A stretch of DNA of 32,720 bases from Nitrospira sp. GTDB lineage: Bacteria > Nitrospirota > Nitrospiria > Nitrospirales > Nitrospiraceae. Under the pieces are notes generated by a model. It did no database searches. It had not been told where the DNA came from and saw only the letters and a program-made list of their open reading frames with translations. This document shows, one piece after another, positions 27,206 through 32,720 of this stretch (position 1 is the stretch's first letter; each line of letters opens with the position of its first letter). The position numbers and the translations under genes are program-made. The stretch is taken from NCBI GenBank assembly GCA_029865485.1, contig JAOUGT010000013.1, positions 1 to 32,720 on the forward strand, written 5' to 3'.

Positions 27206-28135
27206 TCAATTCTCAGCTGAAGCTGGATCCAAATCACTCGCACAGCGGATACCGATCGTGACATCAGTACGCCAATGCTTAGCGGCAAACCGCTTGGACA
27301 ACCTTGCGTGATGCTCCGTCTCTCTCCAAGAGCCCCCTCGCACGACTTTCAGGTCCGCATTCTCCGGCCCTTTCGGGTCACGAAACGGAGATTTCTTGTA
27401 ATAACTCTCGTCGTAGGAATCCTCAACCCACTCTGCCACGTTCCCCGTCATGTCGTGAATGCCATAGGGGCTGCGACCAACCTCGAATGATCCGGGAGGA
27501 GCCAAATACTTATACCCATCCTCCGCACCATCGACATTGGCAGCATTGACGACAAACTTATCCCCCCATGGATACCGCCTCCTACTCTCACCCCGCCCGG
27601 CTTTCTCCCACTCCGCTTCCGTAGGCAGACGCTTCCCCGCCCATTTGCAGTAGGCAGCCGCTTCATCCCACGACACACTCATCGCCGCAAGCTCGGGTTT
27701 CAAGATTTTTGATTGATCATCATCAAACACCTCGATTCTCGGCATCCCTCGCTTCGTCATCTTGGCAAACCGCTGATATTCCTGCTGCGTAACCTCGTTC
27801 CGATCGATGTAGAACCCTTTCAAATAGACCTGGTGCTCAGGCGCCTCATCGGGATCACCATCATTACTTCCCATCGTAAAAGGCCCTTCCGGAACCTGCA
27901 CCATTTCCCGCCCTTCATCTCCGATCCTTGTCTTGTACATGGAGAAATCCTGAACAGGCAGACTGCTGGCCGCCGGTCGCACTTCCGATTTCACCGATGC
28001 CGCAAGCTGTTTCATCTGCTTGGCCTTATAGGATTCGTAGGCCAACAGACCGATCATGAGAAAGAACGATGCAAACACGAAAATGATGGAGCCAACTAGG
28101 ACACCCTTATTTTCCACAAATACCTCGACAATCAA
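27206..28135 (-). CDS. Membrane-anchored SUMF1/FGE-fold protein (copy 2)
   Basis: N-terminal TM; MVQVPEGPFTMGSNDGDPDEAPEHQVYLKGFYIDRNEVTQQEYQRF, RLPTEAEWEKAGRG, DMTGNVAEWVEDSYD, TIGIRCASD. Confidence 0.9.
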   Translation of the reverse strand: MIVEVFVENKGVLVGSIIFVFASFFLMIGLLAYESYKAKQMKQLAASVKSEVRPAASSLPVQDFSMYKTRIGDEGREMVQVPEGPFTMGSNDGDPDEAPEHQVYLKGFYIDRNEVTQQEYQRFAKMTKRGMPRIEVFDDDQSKILKPELAAMSVSWDEAAAYCKWAGKRLPTEAEWEKAGRGESRRRYPWGDKFVVNAANVDGAEDGYKYLAPPGSFEVGRSPYGIHDMTGNVAEWVEDSYDESYYKKSPFRDPKGPENADLKVVRGGSWRETEHHARLSKRFAAKHWRTDVTIGIRCASDLDPASAEN

Positions 28136-28147
28136 CTCCCATGAATT

Positions 28148-28507
28148 CTATGACGACGACGTCCCAGCCTGTTCTGCCGCCGCTTTCTTCGCTGCGCGCA
28201 CATCGAGCAACATCGAAATCTGCACACCAAGAAATCCACCCATGGCCGCTCCTGCGCCAGCTCCGACCCAGATCCGATCAGCACCGGCCATCAACCAGGC
28301 CAGCAGACCACCGCTGACCGTGCCGACAAGAATACTCACGAGAAACCGGCGACCACCAAGAAAACCGATCACCACACCGAGCGCAAGCCCAACGAATATG
28401 GCGACCGGCATCAGCCCCCCGCCCATCGTCGTCCCGATCAGGGTCCCAACCGTCCCCATCACGACGATTCCGAGGACAATATCGACGACCTTACGACTCT
28501 CCATCAC
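28148..28507 (-). CDS. Small Gly-rich multi-TM membrane protein of unknown function
   Basis: 119 aa with repeated Gly-rich hydrophobic helices, in tight operon context. Confidence 0.7.
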   Translation of the reverse strand: MMESRKVVDIVLGIVVMGTVGTLIGTTMGGGLMPVAIFVGLALGVVIGFLGGRRFLVSILVGTVSGGLLAWLMAGADRIWVGAGAGAAMGGFLGVQISMLLDVRAAKKAAAEQAGTSSS

Positions 28508-28534
28508 ACAGATTCCTCAGAGGCTGTCCATTCG

Positions 28535-29194
28535 TCACTTCCCTGGAAGGGCGACAAGCGGACCAAAATCGATCTCCACCCCAGGCGCAGCGATAATCGA
28601 GATGCCCCAGGCTTTTTCCGCCGGTTCATGCTTGTGAATCCGCTTAAAGTCCTCGTACACATTGACCCGTTCCTCAAACCACTGTCCGATCTCCTTCGTC
28701 CCAGACTGGACAACGATCTCCGACCCACTGAACATCCCGCCTTCGGTCAAAGTGCCCTCAGGTTTCGATTCACTCCACACATACTTCGTGAATACCGGGA
28801 TAAACAGGAGGTCTGTATCAAGGGATGCATAGACGGCAGCCATTGGTTCGTTTCCCGTCGCAGCCTTGGTCAGACGCCATCGCCACGTCAGAACCGGATA
28901 GGCCTTAGGATCCCAGTCAATTTTCTTCTTCTTGATCCGCTGTCCCGCATCTTTGGCCGACAAAAAACTGACCCCGTTCTCAAGCCCTACCTTATAGGCA
29001 TCGCGGCCCTTTGTTTGACTTCGCTGGTTCTCATGTTCCCAAAGGGAAGGAAACCCATCCGCCTCTTTTGCCTGAAAATCTTCCAGCACCAGCGTCGGCT
29101 CTCCCGTGATTGCAGGCGTCACCCCACACACGAGAACGATCAAGCCGAGCACGGCTGCCGCAGCCATCAACACCGTACGTATCATGCCATGCAT
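28535..29194 (-). CDS. DUF3047-like exported protein
   Basis: Signal peptide-like N-terminus, then LVLEDFQAKEADGFPSLWEHEN...YPVLTWRWRLTKA...AAVYASLD, consistent with DUF3047. Confidence 0.7.
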   Translation of the reverse strand: MHGMIRTVLMAAAAVLGLIVLVCGVTPAITGEPTLVLEDFQAKEADGFPSLWEHENQRSQTKGRDAYKVGLENGVSFLSAKDAGQRIKKKKIDWDPKAYPVLTWRWRLTKAATGNEPMAAVYASLDTDLLFIPVFTKYVWSESKPEGTLTEGGMFSGSEIVVQSGTKEIGQWFEERVNVYEDFKRIHKHEPAEKAWGISIIAAPGVEIDFGPLVALPGK

Positions 29195-29200
29195 CCCTTT

Positions 29201-31057
29201 CTATGTTTCTTGCGAGGGAACCGGAGTCAGTAACGGTGACTCCTTCTCGCTCACGTCCTCAACCATCACCGGCTGCTGGCCCCGCTCACACATCCAAAAC
29301 AGCGCGAGCACCGCTGCCCAGAATACCACCATATTGAGCGTCACCATCTTGGTCGCATATTGGAGATCCGGGGTAAAGGCCCAGGGAGAGACATCAGCCA
29401 TCAATTCACTGACGTGCCACGACAAGCGCCCCGAAGAACGGATGTACCCCATCAACCCCATCACCCAACTGAACGATGCCGCCAACCCAAAGAGTCCGAC
29501 CATACCGCGTAATGGAATCTTTCCCCACTGAATCGGCCCATGCACCACCGCACGCCTGAGCATCAACCGATTGATCACGACCCCGACCACAATCACCGTG
29601 AACGTGGTGAAGGCTTGCGGGGCGGAAAGACCGACACGAACTTTTGCAGGCAAATAGAATCCGTAGATGGACAACCAAATGATGTTGATAGCGCCAATCA
29701 CATAGACCATGGTGATCACAATATTTCCGATCTTGACCCACGAGATCGTCATGGTGCGGTTTGCCCGGCGGTAGTAGAGGAAGCTCAGCGCGGTCACGAG
29801 GATAAGGATATTGACCGCTCCGTTCTTGGCCGACATCACTCCATAGTTACCGATGACCGGATGTTGCGCGCCTCCCATCGCCTTGGCTTCACTGGCGGAT
29901 GTGAGCAGCGTGTGCGGCGTCAACCAAATGAAGAGCGCGAGCATCAACACACCCAATAGGAGTTGGTAATAGGGCTGATACCGCTCTCCGCCCTTGATCC
30001 GCGCCATGCTCTGCCACAGATAGTAGTTGATCCCCAAAAACAAGACACCGATCAAGAGGGCCTGCACCACAAAGAGCCAGGTGAGCAGTCCACCCATCAT
30101 CGTCACCCCCATGGTCTGACGAAACACGAAGACCGACTTCATCAGCCAATACCCGGCGAACGGCATGGGAATGAGGGCGCAGACCGTGACGAACAGGAAC
30201 ACATATCCGACCCAATCGAAATAGGCCCGCTCTTCATCGGTCTTGCTGGTAAAAAATCGGTAACAGGCATAGGCGAGCACGACCGCTCCACCGGACATCA
30301 TATCCGCCAGAAAACGATGGACATTCAAAGGATTCCAGAGTGCGGAGTGCAACAGATGCCAGACGTTCCCCAGAAACCGGCCCTGCGCATCCACCCCGGC
30401 CGGCGACATCATGAAGGCCGACCACGCATTCGCCATCATCAGCAACGCGGTCCCCACAATATTGGTCAGAATCCCGATCGCAGCGTGAATCCATTTCATG
30501 CCCCGGTCTGTCATCCGGTTCCAACCGTAGTAATAGATCACCAGCAGGAGAGCTTCTCCAAAAAATACGGCGGCATAGGCCGGCATGAATCCTTTGAATG
30601 TTCCGCCCATATACTTCATGAAACTCGGATAGAGCGTGATAAACATCGTCAACATCAGACTGCCGATCAGTGCCGTGACCGACATGGCCAAGACCGCCAC
30701 CTTCGCAAGATCCCTCGCCAGACCATCGTACCGAAGTGCCAGGGCGGGCTTTTTCGTGATCAGCCCCAAAAACTCGAGCAAGGCGCAAAACAGCGGCAAA
30801 GCGAGAACGAATCCTCCAAAATAGGTATGTTGCTGCGTCACAAACCACACGAGCAGCCGACTGTCCAGTGAGCCAACTTGAGGATAGACCGTTTCCTGAG
30901 GAGTGGGAGCTGCTGGCCCCTGCGGAATGCCTTCGGTTCCAAAATAGACATCGGTGGATGAGTTGGCAAAGCTCAAATCGAGACCATGCCCCGGCCAGCC
31001 AAGGGTGATCAAGACAAATGCGATGCATATCGCCACACGAAGCAGGGAAGCGTTCAT
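29201..31057 (-). CDS. Cytochrome bd-like (CydA-related) oxidase subunit, paralog B
   Basis: ORF to 31075, likely start 31057 (MNASLLRVAICIAFVLITLG). VFFGEALLLVIYYYGWNRM...MANAWSAFMMSPAG; collinear with paralog A along its length. Confidence 0.85.
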   Translation of the reverse strand: MNASLLRVAICIAFVLITLGWPGHGLDLSFANSSTDVYFGTEGIPQGPAAPTPQETVYPQVGSLDSRLLVWFVTQQHTYFGGFVLALPLFCALLEFLGLITKKPALALRYDGLARDLAKVAVLAMSVTALIGSLMLTMFITLYPSFMKYMGGTFKGFMPAYAAVFFGEALLLVIYYYGWNRMTDRGMKWIHAAIGILTNIVGTALLMMANAWSAFMMSPAGVDAQGRFLGNVWHLLHSALWNPLNVHRFLADMMSGGAVVLAYACYRFFTSKTDEERAYFDWVGYVFLFVTVCALIPMPFAGYWLMKSVFVFRQTMGVTMMGGLLTWLFVVQALLIGVLFLGINYYLWQSMARIKGGERYQPYYQLLLGVLMLALFIWLTPHTLLTSASEAKAMGGAQHPVIGNYGVMSAKNGAVNILILVTALSFLYYRRANRTMTISWVKIGNIVITMVYVIGAINIIWLSIYGFYLPAKVRVGLSAPQAFTTFTVIVVGVVINRLMLRRAVVHGPIQWGKIPLRGMVGLFGLAASFSWVMGLMGYIRSSGRLSWHVSELMADVSPWAFTPDLQYATKMVTLNMVVFWAAVLALFWMCERGQQPVMVEDVSEKESPLLTPVPSQET

Positions 31058-31079
31058 CCTGACTCCTCGGCCCATAGAT

Positions 31080-32147
31080 CTACCCCTTCATACCGGTCTT
31101 ACCGAGTACCAACTCGCCAGTGGTATCAGTGGAACCAACCGTTTTACCAAGAATCCCCATCACAAACGGGCACCGTAACATTCCACTCGACAGTTGAGGC
31201 GCCTGTTCATTTTCAATATGACGGCGATCACCCAGATAATAGCCATATAGAGCCATGAGGGCTGTCACGACTGCGCCCATTACAGCGGCCGAACCCACCG
31301 TGATCGTGGATTGCTTGATGACAAACAACAGTAATCCCATTGCGACCAGGTAATAGGTCGAGGCAAAGGCCATCCCAGGCCACCACCAATATTTGACCAG
31401 CTCACCCGGTGCGGTCCGGCGAAGCGTCTGCACCCATGACGTGGAGGGATAGAGCCCACCAAAATACGCGCAGAGCGTCACCCCTCCACCGAGCACGGTC
31501 ACGGCGAACAACTGGGCCAACGCCGCCCCCTGAATATCCGCGATGAGCATCCCAGGAAGGGCTGCCAGCACACCCAGACCAAGTCCGGCAAGAACCCACG
31601 GCCCCAGCTGCCCCGTCTTGTACTGCAGCAACATCCGAAGTGGTGCTCCATCAGGGAAGGTGAGAAATGGCCGCCCCATCTGCGAGAGGCGGCGCACATG
31701 CCCAATTTCAAATGCATCACGTGCGACGGACGTACAGGAGATGATGATCGCCATCATCGCCGGTCCATCGGGATGCTGAAGATAGCTATAGTTCATGATC
31801 CACAGCAGCGTCAGCACCAATAAAGAGAGCTGTATGCCATAGACGGCACCGATCCATCCGACGAGCCAGCTGAGCAACCGGGCGCCGTCGTGGCGGACAA
31901 TCTCCGACCAGGGTGCAGCACGCCCAACCCGATAGGCCAAGACCGCCGTGACCATGGCGACCAACGCACTCACCGCCAAGAGCACCAGAGGCTCACCGAT
32001 CGGAACAAGATGTTTGGCAAGGCGATAGATCCCGAAAGCGATCAGGCCCGGAACAAACATCACGATTCGTTTTTTCTTGCGCACGGCCTCTTCCGTCACT
32101 GCCAAACTTAAACTTGGAAGCACCCGCAACGCCATTCGATGTAACAT
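31080..32147 (-). CDS. Polytopic membrane protein of unknown function
   Basis: ORF 31080..32195, start likely near 32147 (MLHRMALRVLPS); many hydrophobic segments; 22 bp from the start of the oxidase B gene. Confidence 0.75.
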   Translation of the reverse strand: MLHRMALRVLPSLSLAVTEEAVRKKKRIVMFVPGLIAFGIYRLAKHLVPIGEPLVLLAVSALVAMVTAVLAYRVGRAAPWSEIVRHDGARLLSWLVGWIGAVYGIQLSLLVLTLLWIMNYSYLQHPDGPAMMAIIISCTSVARDAFEIGHVRRLSQMGRPFLTFPDGAPLRMLLQYKTGQLGPWVLAGLGLGVLAALPGMLIADIQGAALAQLFAVTVLGGGVTLCAYFGGLYPSTSWVQTLRRTAPGELVKYWWWPGMAFASTYYLVAMGLLLFVIKQSTITVGSAAVMGAVVTALMALYGYYLGDRRHIENEQAPQLSSGMLRCPFVMGILGKTVGSTDTTGELVLGKTGMKG

Positions 32148-32173
32148 GATTAACTCGTCAGGTGTAAACCCTG

Positions 32174-32219
32174 AGGGGTGAGGCGAGAAATACAATTGTT
32201 CTCCTTACACTTCACCCCT
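32174..32219. repeat. Intergenic inverted repeat, possible terminator-like hairpin
   Basis: AGGGGTGA (32174-32181) / TCACCCCT (32212-32219) with inner GAGAA/TTCTC, between the 32226 stop and the likely 32147 start. Confidence 0.5.
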
Positions 32220-32225
32220 AACCCC

Positions 32226-32720
32226 TTACGTTTTTGGAGCACCCATTCCAAAATACTTCGCCTTCACTTCTTCCATCAGGGCAACGGTGATTCGCGGCAG
32301 CCCTCGATCAGCTGCCGTCCGCTCGAGCTCGATCCGAGCCATGGCACGAACCGGGGCCGGCACCCGATCTAATCGTCGCTCGGCCTCAGGATCCCATTCA
32401 ATTTGGTCCCCTCCCCGCGGCTGAAGCAACAGCTCGTAGGTGATGACACGAATGTTCCGTTGACGAGCCTCCTGCTCCACCTCTTCCCTGACGAGCGTCG
32501 CAAGATACGGCGGCATCCGGTCTCGTCGGTGCAAGGCCTCGTCGGTCCACATCAACCGATCAACCAACTGGTTCGGCTGTCCTCCAGGCACATCGACGCC
32601 AACCTTGAGGCCGCACCCTCGACACTCCGAACGGATGAACCACTGGAGGACGCCGTCATCATACGCGCGTTCCTCAATCCCCTCCGTATGCATCCAGCGG
32701 CCACAACCACAGGTCAACAT
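32226..32720 (-). CDS. Protein with two PCP_red-like helical repeats and an N-terminal Cys-rich segment (may be incomplete at the window edge)
   Basis: LMWTDEALHRRDRMPPYLATLVREEVEQEARQRNIRVIT and IEWDPEAERRLDRVPAPVRAMARIELERTAADRGLPRIT match the W-x-x-EA...R-P...R...E..A...G..IT pattern; N-terminal CGCGRW...CRGCG. Confidence 0.65.
   Translation of the reverse strand: MLTCGCGRWMHTEGIEERAYDDGVLQWFIRSECRGCGLKVGVDVPGGQPNQLVDRLMWTDEALHRRDRMPPYLATLVREEVEQEARQRNIRVITYELLLQPRGGDQIEWDPEAERRLDRVPAPVRAMARIELERTAADRGLPRITVALMEEVKAKYFGMGAPKT

Noticed and set aside
29963-30871. 302-aa plus-strand ORF opposite bd-like oxidase B
   Set aside because: His/Gln/Arg-rich shadow of a membrane protein gene; no credible protein signature.
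1-32720. CRISPR array, tRNA/rRNA genes, transposase or prophage genes
   Set aside because: No regularly spaced direct repeats, no tRNA-like cloverleaf noticed, and no transposase, integrase or phage motifs recognised by eye. A tRNAscan/Infernal run was not possible.

Overview
The window looks like a chromosomal segment from a Nitrospira-like bacterium (Nitrospirota). This taxonomic call is inferred from gene content and was not searched. From left to right it contains: an A-type Fe-S carrier with 2-oxoacid:ferredoxin oxidoreductase alpha and beta subunits; a hypothetical protein; an aldo/keto reductase; a small exported protein; a membrane SGNH-hydrolase-like protein; a sensor kinase/NtrC-type regulator pair; a secF-secD-yajC-tgt-argS block; a GT9 glycosyltransferase plus MobA; and about 13 kb of respiratory genes on the minus strand. 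The respiratory part has two divergent, CydA-like 'bd-like' oxidase paralogs in very different contexts. Operon A (about 19.4-26.06 kb) encodes one oxidase with three membrane/periplasmic c-type cytochrome proteins. It is led by two unlisted single-TM micro-ORFs (40 and 43 aa) and ends at a strong hairpin terminator. Operon B (about 26.2-32.2 kb) has the second oxidase with no c-type cytochromes, but with two tandem SUMF1-fold proteins, a DUF3047-like protein and membrane proteins. A third micro-ORF (34 aa, plus strand, with a plausible promoter and RBS) lies between them. The most noteworthy signals are this cytochrome c-linked bd-like oxidase system with its candidate small subunits, SUMF1-fold proteins lacking the FGE cysteine pair, a Cys-rich linker in the NtrC-type regulator, and a tandem PCP_red-like protein at the right edge.
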